Source: Rheinheimera sp. (GTDB taxonomy: Bacteria > Pseudomonadota > Gammaproteobacteria > Enterobacterales > Alteromonadaceae). Taken from it: DNA of 64,000 nucleotides. The notes under the pieces were generated by a model that saw only the letters and a list, made by a program, of their open reading frames with translations, made no database searches and had not been told where the DNA came from. The translations under genes were made by a program, and so were the position numbers. The first letter of the stretch is position 1. The number at the start of each line of letters is the position of its first letter. The stretch covers positions 41,961 through 105,960 of the forward strand of contig DMYW01000061.1 of the NCBI GenBank assembly GCA_003482455.1, written 5' to 3'. Below are positions 25,185 to 33,528 of the stretch, in pieces.

Positions 25185-27305
25185 ATGATGCATTTTTGGG
25201 CATTAACCTCGAAGGGGATTGAAGAAGTCCTCGCCAGCGAACTTACCTCACTTGGCGCCACCGTTGTCAAAACCGGCTTAGGCGTCGTGCAATTTACCAG
25301 TGAACTCGACAACGCCTGGCGCATCTGTCTGTGGTCTCGTTTAGCGACCCGTATTTTGCGGGAAATCGACCGCTTTGACATCAACGAACAAAGTGATGTG
25401 TATGACGTTGCCAATCGAATCGATTGGACCGAACAAATGCAGCTCAAACAACGTTTTGCAATTGACTGCGTCGGCAAACACCCAACGATTGATAACACGC
25501 AGTTTGGGGCCATGCGTTTAAAAGACGCTATTGCCGATCAATTCCGCGCCAAAACTGGTCATAGACCCGACGTTGATAAAGATGAACCGCATGTCCGCTT
25601 TCAACTGCGGTTAGAGCGCCAGATGTTTGTGTTCTTGCGCGATTTCTCCGGCCCGTCCTTGCATCAACGCGGTTATCGTAAAGAAAAAGGTGAGGCGCCA
25701 CTGAAAGAACATTTAGCGGCGGCGCTGCTGGTGCGCAGTGGTTGGGATAAAGCATCCCCTTTGGTCGACCCGTTTTGTGGTAGCGGCACCTTAGTCATCG
25801 AAGCGGCACTGCTTGCCCGTAACTTAGCCCCGGGCCTAAAACGGCCACGGTTTGCGTTTGAAGCAGACGCCGATTTTGACCAAGCCAAATACCAGCAACT
25901 TCGCGGCGAAGCCTTGGGTGCGCGTCGAGCTATGCCAGAGCATTGCCAATTGTTTGGCTTTGATTTAGATGCTAGCCAAGTACAAAAAGCCAAACAAAAC
26001 GCGGAGCGCGCCGGTGTGGCCGATTTAGTGCAGTTTGCCCAAGGCGATGCCACCACGTTAACTAAACCCGCAACCCAGACACCTGGCGTTGTGATCACCA
26101 ACCCGCCATACGGCGAGCGGTTAGGGGACTTACCGGGTTTGTTGCCCGTATATGCCGCGTTTTCATTGCAACTCAAACAACACTTTGCCAATTGGCGGCT
26201 GGCGATTATCACCAGCAATGCCGATTTATTGCGTTCACTAAAACTTTCACGGTTTAAGTCTTACAAGTTCAGCAATGGCCCGCTGGATTGTGAATTCACC
26301 TTGTTTGAATTAACCGAACAACAAGTGCAAATCACCAGCAAAACGCCAAGTTTGTTTTTTGCGGAAAGTGAGTCCTTTGCCAATCGCTTGCGCAAAAACG
26401 CCAAGCAATTGGAAAAATGGGTCAAGCGCGAGCAGATCTGCTGCTACCGCTTGTACGATGCAGATATTCCTGAATATAACGTCGCAGTCGATTGGTACGA
26501 TGGCGAAGTGGTGATCCACGAATATGCGCCGCCTGCCAAAGTCGATGCGCAACAAGCGCAAAAGCGGTTGTTTGATATCGTCAATTTGGTGCCGCAGGTC
26601 CTTGGCATCAAGCCTGAACAGCAAGTGCTGAAAGTCCGCGAAAAACAAAAAGGTAAAGAGCAATACCAAGCGCTGGACAAAGTTGGCGTGTACAAAGAAG
26701 TCACGGAATACGGTGCCAAATTCTTAGTGAATTTGCGCGATTACCTCGATACCGGCTTATTCCTCGACCATCGCACCACCCGCCGCGCTATCCAGCAACA
26801 AGCCAAAGACAAGTCGTTTTTGAATTTGTTCGCTTACACAGGTTCTGCCTCTGTGCACGCCGCGCTAGGTGGCGCGCGCAATGTCACGACAGTCGATATG
26901 TCCAACACCTATTTGGACTGGGCAAAACGCAACTTTGCGGTCAACAACTTAGCTGGCAAGCAGTATCAATTTGTGCAAGCCAACGTGTTGGAATTCCTTC
27001 AAAATTGTCATAACCAGTTTGATTTTATCTTCTGCGATCCACCAACCTTTTCCAATTCCAAGCGCATGGAAAATACTTGGGACGTGCAGCGCGATCACGT
27101 CGAGCTGTTGCGGCTAATCGGCAAAGTCTTGGCGCCGGGCGGTAAACTGATTTTCTCCAACAACAAACGCAAGTTTAAATTGGATACCGAAGCGCTTGCG
27201 GCGCAAGGCTGGCAAATTAAAGACATCAGCAAACAGTCCTTACCGGAAGATTTTGCCCGCAACCCGCATATTCACGTCTGTTTTGAGTTATGGAAAAGCA
27301 ACTGA
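25185..27305 (+). CDS. rlmL: Bifunctional 23S rRNA methyltransferase RlmKL
   Basis: 706 aa, close to the 702 aa of E. coli RlmKL. The N-terminal half has a THUMP domain and an SAM methyltransferase domain with the NPPYGER motif, making m2G2445. The C-terminal half (RlmK) has a second SAM domain with CDPPTFSNSKRM, making m7G2069 in 23S rRNA. The start chosen is ATG 25185 (MMHFWALTSKG), which matches the usual N-terminus; the in-frame extension upstream lacks similarity. It overlaps the glutaredoxin-like gene, which opens a small conserved gene string ending in uup and the DUF3466 gene. Confidence 0.96.
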   Translation: MMHFWALTSKGIEEVLASELTSLGATVVKTGLGVVQFTSELDNAWRICLWSRLATRILREIDRFDINEQSDVYDVANRIDWTEQMQLKQRFAIDCVGKHPTIDNTQFGAMRLKDAIADQFRAKTGHRPDVDKDEPHVRFQLRLERQMFVFLRDFSGPSLHQRGYRKEKGEAPLKEHLAAALLVRSGWDKASPLVDPFCGSGTLVIEAALLARNLAPGLKRPRFAFEADADFDQAKYQQLRGEALGARRAMPEHCQLFGFDLDASQVQKAKQNAERAGVADLVQFAQGDATTLTKPATQTPGVVITNPPYGERLGDLPGLLPVYAAFSLQLKQHFANWRLAIITSNADLLRSLKLSRFKSYKFSNGPLDCEFTLFELTEQQVQITSKTPSLFFAESESFANRLRKNAKQLEKWVKREQICCYRLYDADIPEYNVAVDWYDGEVVIHEYAPPAKVDAQQAQKRLFDIVNLVPQVLGIKPEQQVLKVREKQKGKEQYQALDKVGVYKEVTEYGAKFLVNLRDYLDTGLFLDHRTTRRAIQQQAKDKSFLNLFAYTGSASVHAALGGARNVTTVDMSNTYLDWAKRNFAVNNLAGKQYQFVQANVLEFLQNCHNQFDFIFCDPPTFSNSKRMENTWDVQRDHVELLRLIGKVLAPGGKLIFSNNKRKFKLDTEALAAQGWQIKDISKQSLPEDFARNPHIHVCFELWKSN

Positions 27306-27547
27306 TGTTGACCTTGTTCTCAACCTGGGGTTGTCATCTTTGCGACGATGCACAGGCGCTACTCGAGCATAGCGGTGCCGCATTTCAAGTGGTTGACATC
27401 GTCGATGATGAACAAGCCATGGCGCTGTTTCGCACGGAAATCCCAGTGGTGTATGGTGCGGGTTTGTTATTGAAGTGGCCGTTTGACGCGGCCGTGTTAG
27501 CAGAATTTATCGCCGCGGTGCAAAGCGCTGGCGAGCAAGGTGAATAG
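27305..27547 (+). CDS. Glutaredoxin-family protein
   Basis: 80 aa with thioredoxin fold and an N-terminal CxxC active site (CHLC, C10 and C13), followed by QVVDIVDDEQAMALFRTEIPVV with the cis-Pro. It resembles the short DUF836/glutaredoxin-like proteins that sit between rlmKL and uup in Shewanella and relatives. The start at 27305 overlaps the rlmKL stop by one base (TGATG); an in-frame ATG five codons earlier is possible. The physiological substrate is unknown. Confidence 0.82.
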   Translation: MLTLFSTWGCHLCDDAQALLEHSGAAFQVVDIVDDEQAMALFRTEIPVVYGAGLLLKWPFDAAVLAEFIAAVQSAGEQGE

Positions 27548-27551
27548 TTCG

Positions 27552-29468
27552 ATGGAATTAGTACGTTTTCAACAAGCCTGTTTAGCCTTTGGTACGCATC
27601 CGATCCTCGACCATGTCGACTTTAGCTTGTTTGCCGGTGAACGCGTCTGTTTAGTTGGTCGCAACGGCGCTGGAAAGTCGTCGTTGTTAAAAGTGATGTC
27701 CGGGCAGCAAAATTTAGATGACGGCCAAATGGTGCTGGTCAACGGTGCTGTGCTGGCGCGTTTAGAGCAAGACCCGCCGGCGCGAATTGACGTCACAGTC
27801 GCCGAATTTATCCGTGAAGGCGTGGCGGATCTGGCAGAAAAGCTGCAACGCTTTTATCAGCTGTCAGAGCAGCTCGCGGATGCGAGCGATCAACAAATGC
27901 GCGAGTTTACCCAGTTACAGCAGGAATTGGACGCGCGCGACGGTTGGGGTTTAGAAGCCCGTATCGAGACCATGTGTCAGCAATTTGCAATGTCGCCGCA
28001 AGCCACGTTAGCCAGCTTATCCGGCGGCTGGTTGCGCAAAGCGGCACTGGCGCGGGCGTTGATCCGCCAGCCATCTATTTTGTTACTCGACGAACCAACC
28101 AACCATTTGGACGTGGAAGCTATTCAATGGCTGGAAGGTTTTTTGCAACAATTTAGCGGCGCTATTTTGTTTGTGTCGCACGACCGGGCTTTTATTCGCA
28201 ACGTCGCCACTCGTATTGTTGATTTAGACCGCGGGTTGTTGTCGTCGCATCCGGGTAACTACGCCGAATACCTGGACCGTAAAGCAAAGATGCTCGAAGA
28301 CGAGCAAAAAGCCAATGCGCTGTTTGACAAAAAGCTCGCCGAAGAAGAAGTGTGGATCCGCCAAGGCATCAAAGCACGTCGCACCCGTAACGAAGGCCGC
28401 GTGCGCGCACTCAAACAACTCCGCCGCGAGCGCGCAGCGCGCGTCGAACAACAAGGCAAAGTCGATTTTTCCATCGAGCAGGCGAACCGATCAGGCAAAA
28501 TGGTATTTGAAGGCACCCAAATGTGCCTGTCATTTGAAGGCAAAGCTTTATTTCGCGACCTGGATATTTTGGTGATGCGCGGTGATCGCATTGCGTTAGT
28601 TGGCCCCAATGGCGTTGGAAAAACTAGTCTAATCAAGGCCTTATTAGGCGACTATCCACTAGACAGCGGTTCCGTGCGGCAAGGCACCAACCTAGAAGTC
28701 GCATATTTTGACCAGCACCGAATGGCGCTGAACTTAGATGCAACTGTGCAAGACAACGTGGCCGAAGGGCGCCAAGACATCACGCTGGGCGGGCAAACCC
28801 GGCATGTGCTGAGTTATCTCGGCGACTTTTTATTTTCACCGCAACGCGCCCGCACGCCAGTCCGTGCCCTGAGCGGCGGTGAGAAAAACCGTTTGTTGCT
28901 GGCAAAATTGTTCGCAAAACCAAGCAACTTGTTGATCCTCGACGAACCGACCAACGACCTTGACGTGGAAACATTAGAGCTACTCGAAGAGATCCTCGAG
29001 CAATATCAAGGTACAGTGTTGTTGGTTAGCCATGACCGTGAATTCGTCAATAACACAGTCACCAGTTCGCTGTGGTTTGCTGGTGATGGCAAAATTGTCG
29101 ATATTTCCGGCGGTTATGACGATGTGATCGCGTATCAGCAGTATCTGGCACAACAAGACGCGAATAAAACTAGCGCCAAAGTGCAAAACAATGTAAAACC
29201 TGACAAACAGAACGCGCCTGTCTCTTCAGCTTCCAGTGCGAAGAAGTTATCATACAAAGAGAAGCGCGAACTTGAGCAATTGCCCGCCTTGATTGAAAGC
29301 CTCGATGCAGAGATCGGTACCTTGCAGGCTCAGGTCAACAGCCCAGAATTTTTCCGCCAGACCTCAGATGTCACCACCGCGATTTTGAACCAATTGCATG
29401 ATGCGGAGTCAAAGCTGGCGCACGCCTATGAGCGATGGGAATTATTAGAAGCATTAAACCAGCAGTAA
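27552..29468 (+). CDS. uup: ABC-F family ATPase Uup
   Basis: 638 aa, cytosolic, with two ABC domains (Walker A GRNGAGKSS near residue 40 and GPNGVGKTS near 355, signatures LSGGW and LSGGE) joined by the ABC-F linker. A C-terminal coiled-coil domain (about 560-638) is known in E. coli Uup to bind DNA. Uup affects transposon precise excision and acts on ribosomes or stalled complexes. The ATG at 27552 is preferred to the GTG at 27540, which lies inside the upstream gene; AAGGTG is a usable RBS. Confidence 0.94.
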   Translation: MELVRFQQACLAFGTHPILDHVDFSLFAGERVCLVGRNGAGKSSLLKVMSGQQNLDDGQMVLVNGAVLARLEQDPPARIDVTVAEFIREGVADLAEKLQRFYQLSEQLADASDQQMREFTQLQQELDARDGWGLEARIETMCQQFAMSPQATLASLSGGWLRKAALARALIRQPSILLLDEPTNHLDVEAIQWLEGFLQQFSGAILFVSHDRAFIRNVATRIVDLDRGLLSSHPGNYAEYLDRKAKMLEDEQKANALFDKKLAEEEVWIRQGIKARRTRNEGRVRALKQLRRERAARVEQQGKVDFSIEQANRSGKMVFEGTQMCLSFEGKALFRDLDILVMRGDRIALVGPNGVGKTSLIKALLGDYPLDSGSVRQGTNLEVAYFDQHRMALNLDATVQDNVAEGRQDITLGGQTRHVLSYLGDFLFSPQRARTPVRALSGGEKNRLLLAKLFAKPSNLLILDEPTNDLDVETLELLEEILEQYQGTVLLVSHDREFVNNTVTSSLWFAGDGKIVDISGGYDDVIAYQQYLAQQDANKTSAKVQNNVKPDKQNAPVSSASSAKKLSYKEKRELEQLPALIESLDAEIGTLQAQVNSPEFFRQTSDVTTAILNQLHDAESKLAHAYERWELLEALNQQ

Positions 29469-29481
29469 GCAGGGGATTTGA

Positions 29482-31167
29482 ATGAAATTTTCGCCGATGT
29501 TTCTCGCAGTTGGAGCCATGCTGGCGCCATTTGCGACACAGGCAGCTATGTACCAGCTTAAAGAATTGACCAAGCCGGACAACTATAAGCAAAGCTTCCC
29601 GATGGCAATCAATAATGCCAACCAAAGCGTCGTTAACTTAACGAACATGTATAACTTCCCGGTTGACTTAAATGCCGTGGATCTGGAAAACGCCTTTATC
29701 GAGTCGAATCTGACGAGTGCAGAGCTGGATGACCTGAAAAAGGGCATTATCTCTGGCAACGCCCAAGGTGTGCTCGAAGCATACTTGCAGCAAGGGGCCT
29801 CGAATTATACGTTCCAGCGTTTTGCCAACGTGTTCGCCTATCGTCCAGATGTGGGTAACGTTGTCAAATGGCGCCAAGGTGATTTACCAACCAACAATGA
29901 ATTCATGACTGACATTAACGACAATTCGGTGATGTTAGCTGTTGCGGGTACACCTTTTACCAAACAAACATTTTTGGCGAAAGCCACCGATCTTGAACCA
30001 AACCCTGTACCACAAAAATTGTGGGTACCTGAAGCCGCTTATTTGGCTGCTTATATCCAATCAGCACGTGGCAAATTTATGGTACCACCGCCGTACACAG
30101 ACTACGGTGGAGGCTTCTCTTACGCCAAATCAATCAGTAACAGTGGTTACATCGTTGGTTACGCCAGCGTAGGATTGTCAGACAGCAACATCGCTAACAT
30201 CAAAGAAAACTGTACCGGCGACGACCTGCCGATTGCATTGTGTTATTTCGGTGGTTCTTCGAATTATCTGTCTCAGGCAATTCTGTGGAAAATCAATGAT
30301 ACGACGGGTAAACCGGAAGTGGTGCGTGCACTTAAATACTTAGGTGACAAAAACAGTAACCAACCGCATTCGTTAAGTAAGTATCCGGCAATCACCTACG
30401 CCAGTACGCCATATGACGTTAACAATGATGGTATTGCCGTAGGTGCATCTATCTATAGTAACAGCGACGATATCCGTAGTTCTTATTATGGTGACTATGT
30501 TTACAGCGCTGCACATGCGGCGATCTTTGTCGGTGACGAAGTTATTTCAATCATCAACCCAGCAGATTATTTAAGTAGTAGTGCGTACGGCATCAACGAC
30601 AAAGACATTATTGTAGGTTCGGCCAACAAAATTATGCAGAGTTATGAACGTTCAAAAATGTTCGTTTATGACTATGGTACCAATACACTGCGTTGGGTGA
30701 CCGATCTTTTCGAAACAGCTAGTACCGTGCCTGCGGCCATCAACAACCAAAATATAGCTGTTGGTAAAACCGAAGTATTTACACCTGGTACGTCAACCCG
30801 TCGTAATGTTGGCTTTATGGCCGATTTGACCAACAACAAGTTCTACGATCTAAATACACTGCTGGGTTGTGCAACTGATTACACGATAGTCGCCGCAAAT
30901 GCGATCAACGATAACAATGTTATCGTGGCAACCGCGGTGAAAGAAGTCGATAAACGGAACAACAAAGGCGAAGTGGTGAAAGACAGTGCTGGTAACGTGT
31001 TAAAAGAGAACATCGCAGTTGCCGTGCAGTTGACGCCAATCGCTAATGGCAGCATTGATGATTGTTCCACGGTCAAAAACGAAACCTACGAGCGTAAAGG
31101 TGCGTCGAGTGGCTTGTTAGCTCTGCTGTTGCTCCCAGTGGCTTACTGGCGTCGCCGCCGCGCATAA
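29482..31167 (+). CDS. DUF3466 family exported protein with GlyGly-CTERM-like tail
   Basis: 561 aa with a signal peptide (cleavage near FATQA-AM) and a DUF3466-type body containing repeated Ile-Asn-(D/N/S) turns (ININ-like: DINDNS, SISNSGYIVG, GINDKDIIVG), suggesting a beta-propeller-like repeat. The C-terminus SSGLLALLLLPVAYWRRRRA is a short hydrophobic helix with an Arg cluster preceded by small residues. This fits GlyGly-CTERM sorting tails that rhombosortase cleaves. It is conserved next to uup and rmf in Alteromonadales. Function unknown. Confidence 0.85.
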   Translation: MKFSPMFLAVGAMLAPFATQAAMYQLKELTKPDNYKQSFPMAINNANQSVVNLTNMYNFPVDLNAVDLENAFIESNLTSAELDDLKKGIISGNAQGVLEAYLQQGASNYTFQRFANVFAYRPDVGNVVKWRQGDLPTNNEFMTDINDNSVMLAVAGTPFTKQTFLAKATDLEPNPVPQKLWVPEAAYLAAYIQSARGKFMVPPPYTDYGGGFSYAKSISNSGYIVGYASVGLSDSNIANIKENCTGDDLPIALCYFGGSSNYLSQAILWKINDTTGKPEVVRALKYLGDKNSNQPHSLSKYPAITYASTPYDVNNDGIAVGASIYSNSDDIRSSYYGDYVYSAAHAAIFVGDEVISIINPADYLSSSAYGINDKDIIVGSANKIMQSYERSKMFVYDYGTNTLRWVTDLFETASTVPAAINNQNIAVGKTEVFTPGTSTRRNVGFMADLTNNKFYDLNTLLGCATDYTIVAANAINDNNVIVATAVKEVDKRNNKGEVVKDSAGNVLKENIAVAVQLTPIANGSIDDCSTVKNETYERKGASSGLLALLLLPVAYWRRRRA

Positions 31168-31187
31168 ACGCTTTAAAGGCGTCGGAG

Positions 31188-31214
31188 AAGCCATGCTACA
31201 GCATGGCTTTTTTA
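31188..31214 (+). terminator. Rho-independent terminator after the DUF3466 gene
   Basis: AAGCCATGC-TACA-GCATGGCTT stem followed by TTTTTATTT. Confidence 0.9.
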
Positions 31215-31313
31215 TTTGGAAAAATTTAAATTTTTTTTCAGCGCAAATTCATCAAAATGCAATCTGTTTCAGCTGCTTATTCGTTGTCAATCTTTTTAAT
31301 AACCAAATTGTGA

Positions 31314-31342
31314 TTGAACCTTTTGCGGGCAACGACTATCTA
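31314..31342 (+). promoter_or_regulatory. Candidate rmf promoter
   Basis: TTGAAC (31314-31319) and TATCTA (31337-31342) are separated by 17 bp, about 60 nt before the rmf start. A TATAAA overlaps slightly downstream. Prediction from sequence only. Confidence 0.35.
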
Positions 31343-31402
31343 TAAAGAGGCAGCACATTGCATGTTGCTTCGTTTAAATAGCAAGTTGAGGAAGATTGCC
31401 GT

Positions 31403-31585
31403 ATGAAAAGACAAAAACGTGATCGTCTTGACCGGGCTCATGCCCAAGGCTACAAAGCTGGCGTAACAGGTCGTTCGAAAGAAAATTGCCCCTATCAAAG
31501 TATCGACGCGCGCTCGCAGTGGCTTGGTGGGTACCGTGAGGCGATGGAAGACCGAAGTGGCGGTTTATTTAGTAAAGGGCAATAA
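31403..31585 (+). CDS. rmf: Ribosome modulation factor
   Basis: 60 aa, basic, with the Rmf-type N-terminus (MKRQKRDRLDRAHAQGYKAG) and the family core GRSKENCPYQ and QWLGGYREAMED. It binds 70S ribosomes and drives formation of inactive 100S dimers in stationary phase. GAGGAAG about 8 nt upstream is the RBS. It is monocistronic, between two terminators; expression in E. coli is growth-rate and ppGpp dependent, but no such site can be shown here. Confidence 0.95.
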   Translation: MKRQKRDRLDRAHAQGYKAGVTGRSKENCPYQSIDARSQWLGGYREAMEDRSGGLFSKGQ

Positions 31586-31603
31586 GGGCCCCCGGCAATA
31601 ACA

Positions 31604-31628
31604 ACAAACCCCGCAAAGCGGGGTTTGT
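31604..31628. terminator. Hairpin terminator between rmf and fabA
   Basis: ACAAACCCCGC-AAA-GCGGGGTTTGT, an 11-bp perfect stem. The T-rich tail is better on the minus strand, so it should stop both convergent genes. Confidence 0.8.
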
Positions 31629-31658
31629 GCATTCTAGAGCAGTCAAACAAAAAAGCTG

Positions 31659-32180
31659 TTAGAAACTCGATGTATCTTGGAACAAGCCTACTTTAAGTTC
31701 ATCCGCAAAATAGATATCACGACCATCTACACTGACGACGCCTTCACCGATACCCATATACAGTTTGCGCTTGATCACACGTTTCATATCAATGGTGTAG
31801 GTTACTTTTTTAGCGGTTGGTAAAATTTGACCAACAAACTTCACTTCACCTACGCCCAGCGCGCGGCCTTTACCTGGACCACCAGTCCAACCTAAGAAAA
31901 AGCCGACTAACTGCCACATTGCATCAAGCCCCAAGCAACCTGGCATTACCGGGTCACCTTTGAAGTGACAACCGAAAAACCATAAATCAGGGTGAATATC
32001 AAACTCGGCAATGATTTGGCCTTTGCCATATTTGCCGCCTTCTTCAGAAATATGCAGCACTCGGTCAATCATCAGCATATTATCGACAGGTAATTGGCTG
32101 TTGCCATCGCCGAATAAACGGCCTTCGCCACAAGCAATTAAATCTTCTTTGGTAAAGCTATTTTTAGTCGTTGTTGTCAT
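31659..32180 (-). CDS. fabA: 3-hydroxydecanoyl-ACP dehydratase/isomerase FabA
   Basis: 173 aa (E. coli 172), cytosolic hot-dog fold enzyme that dehydrates 3-hydroxydecanoyl-ACP and isomerises trans-2- to cis-3-decenoyl-ACP, the branch point to unsaturated fatty acids. The catalytic pair is visible as H72 and D86 in [18 protein letters not shown]. The start at 32180 (MTTTTKNSF) matches the family; a 20-codon upstream extension crosses the promoter region. A FabR-like palindrome lies 37 nt upstream. Confidence 0.97.
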   Translation of the reverse strand: MTTTTKNSFTKEDLIACGEGRLFGDGNSQLPVDNMLMIDRVLHISEEGGKYGKGQIIAEFDIHPDLWFFGCHFKGDPVMPGCLGLDAMWQLVGFFLGWTGGPGKGRALGVGEVKFVGQILPTAKKVTYTIDMKRVIKRKLYMGIGEGVVSVDGRDIYFADELKVGLFQDTSSF

Positions 32181-32216
32181 GTATGGTAGATCCCACAAAA
32201 TTTGCCGGAACACTTT

Positions 32217-32234
32217 AGCGAACACTTGTACGCT
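32217..32234. promoter_or_regulatory. FabR-like operator upstream of fabA
   Basis: AGCGAACACTTGTACGCT, a near-palindrome with half-sites AGCG-ACA and TGT-CGCT, corresponds to the FabR box known upstream of fabA and fabB in gammaproteobacteria. It lies between fabA and the divergent gene at 32296. FabR represses with unsaturated acyl-ACP or acyl-CoA as signal. Identified by eye. Confidence 0.65.
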
Positions 32235-32295
32235 AAACAAGTCCGATTAGTATTCTTCTCACCATAATCTGCTTTGATGAACGGAATTTGACAGT

Positions 32296-32550
32296 ATGGA
32301 GTCGTCTAAAAAAGCGTTGAGCAATGCTGAAAAACAACAACGCTACCGGCAGCGCCAAAAATCCCAAGGCCGCAAAGAGTTACGAGGCTATTTGACTCCT
32401 GAAGCATTAGCCTGTTACGAAGAAATCAGTCAAAAAACCGAGTGGAGCGATAGCTTATTGCTCAGTAACGCCATTCGTTTAATGTATGCCGCGCACAAAC
32501 TTGGCCAGATTGGCTTGTTAAACGGCTGGCTTAACGACAACAAACGTTGA
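32296..32550 (+). CDS. Small basic protein of unknown function, possibly ribbon-helix-helix
   Basis: 84 aa. A basic, Gln/Arg-rich N-terminus (NAEKQQRYRQRQKSQGRKELRGYL) is followed by a helical region (EALACYEEISQKTEWSDSLLLSNAIRLM). The strand-helix-helix order is compatible with a ribbon-helix-helix DNA-binding fold, but I cannot confirm a family. It is divergent from fabA by 115 bp and separated from the PTPS gene by 59 bp with a -10-like box. No strong RBS is seen before the ATG. Confidence 0.6.
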   Translation: MESSKKALSNAEKQQRYRQRQKSQGRKELRGYLTPEALACYEEISQKTEWSDSLLLSNAIRLMYAAHKLGQIGLLNGWLNDNKR

Positions 32551-32574
32551 CTGGGCGAGCAGGGCGCTTTGACG

Positions 32575-32580
32575 TATAAT
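32575..32580 (+). promoter_or_regulatory. -10 box before the PTPS-like gene
   Basis: TATAAT followed by GGGCG, 30 nt before the ATG at 32610. A -35 TTGACT at 32547 is 22 bp away, longer than usual, so the -35 assignment is open. Confidence 0.4.
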
Positions 32581-32609
32581 GGGCGTTTTCTGTTGCCGAT
32601 GGTACCGCT

Positions 32610-33467
32610 ATGATCCTGTTTGTCCGTGACCTTACTGTTATCGATTTCTCTTATTTGTGCGCCAAACGCGGGATGCTCGGAGAAAGTTACATTGTCGATG
32701 TCGAGCTGCATGGCGGTTTAGATCAAACGTCCATGGTGCTGGACTTCGCACTAGTAAAAAAAGTGATTAAACAAGCCATTGATCAGCTGATTGACCACAA
32801 ACTGGCTTACCCAGCTCGCCATCCTGCTTTGCAAACCGCTGTCGTTGATGGCACAGAAAAACTGGTGTTCCAAACCGAGCGCGGTCAGATCCAAGTAGCC
32901 AGTCCATCGCAAGCGCATGTCGCCATCGACGCGGAAATCGTCGACCCAAGTACGGTACAAGCATTTTTGCTGCAACAATTAACACCGCTGTTGCCAAACA
33001 ACGTACAACAACTCGTGCTGACGTTACGCCCCGAAGCTGCTCGAAGCTTCTATTATCACTACAGCCACGGCTTGAAAAAACATGACGGCAACTGTCAACG
33101 CATTGCGCATGGCCATCGTTCTACCATTGAAATATACACAAAAGGCATGTTGAACCCTCGGCTTAACAAAGCTTGGTGTGAACGTTGGGAAGATATTTAC
33201 CTAGGATCACGGGAAGATGTGGTCGAGCCTTCGCAGTTGGTCTATTTGCAAGCACAAGACGACAGCTATGCCTTCCGTTATCAAGCGCCTCAGGGTTGGT
33301 TCGAATTGGTGATCCCAACGGCTCATGTTGAAATCGTGCCTTGTGACACAACAGTTGAATGCTTAGCGCAATACATTGCGGAGCAACTGCATCAACAAGA
33401 ACCGAATCAATACAAAGTCGTTGCTTACGAAGGGGTTGGCAAAGGCGCGGTCGGCTTTGCCGGCTAA
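32610..33467 (+). CDS. Duplicated 6-pyruvoyl-tetrahydropterin/6-carboxytetrahydropterin synthase-like protein
   Basis: 285 aa, two T-fold PTPS/QueD-like halves. The C-terminal half keeps the zinc-site HGH motif (YSHGLKKHDGNCQRIAHGHRS, near residues 150-170) and a Cys before it. The N-terminal half keeps the ELHG and MVLDFALVKK elements after which QueD binds substrate, but has lost HGH (the equivalent reads RGMLGES). So one half looks structural. QueD makes 6-carboxy-tetrahydropterin for queuosine, but the usual queCE neighbours are absent and the specific reaction is uncertain. The gene is conserved near fabA in related genera. Confidence 0.75.
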   Translation: MILFVRDLTVIDFSYLCAKRGMLGESYIVDVELHGGLDQTSMVLDFALVKKVIKQAIDQLIDHKLAYPARHPALQTAVVDGTEKLVFQTERGQIQVASPSQAHVAIDAEIVDPSTVQAFLLQQLTPLLPNNVQQLVLTLRPEAARSFYYHYSHGLKKHDGNCQRIAHGHRSTIEIYTKGMLNPRLNKAWCERWEDIYLGSREDVVEPSQLVYLQAQDDSYAFRYQAPQGWFELVIPTAHVEIVPCDTTVECLAQYIAEQLHQQEPNQYKVVAYEGVGKGAVGFAG

Positions 33468-33488
33468 TCAAATTTGTTTTTACATAAG

Positions 33489-33514
33489 AAAAGCCGCGCC
33501 AGCGGCTTTTTTTT
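33489..33514 (+). terminator. Bidirectional terminator between PTPS and M61 genes
   Basis: AAAAGCCGC-GCCA-GCGGCTTTT stem with a run of T; the minus strand also has a T run, ending the convergent peptidase gene. Confidence 0.88.
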
Positions 33515-33528
33515 GCAACTGAAACCCA

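Noticed and set aside
25673..26218. 181-aa minus-strand ORF in rlmKL
   Set aside because: Shadow of the methyltransferase domain; no RBS or motif.
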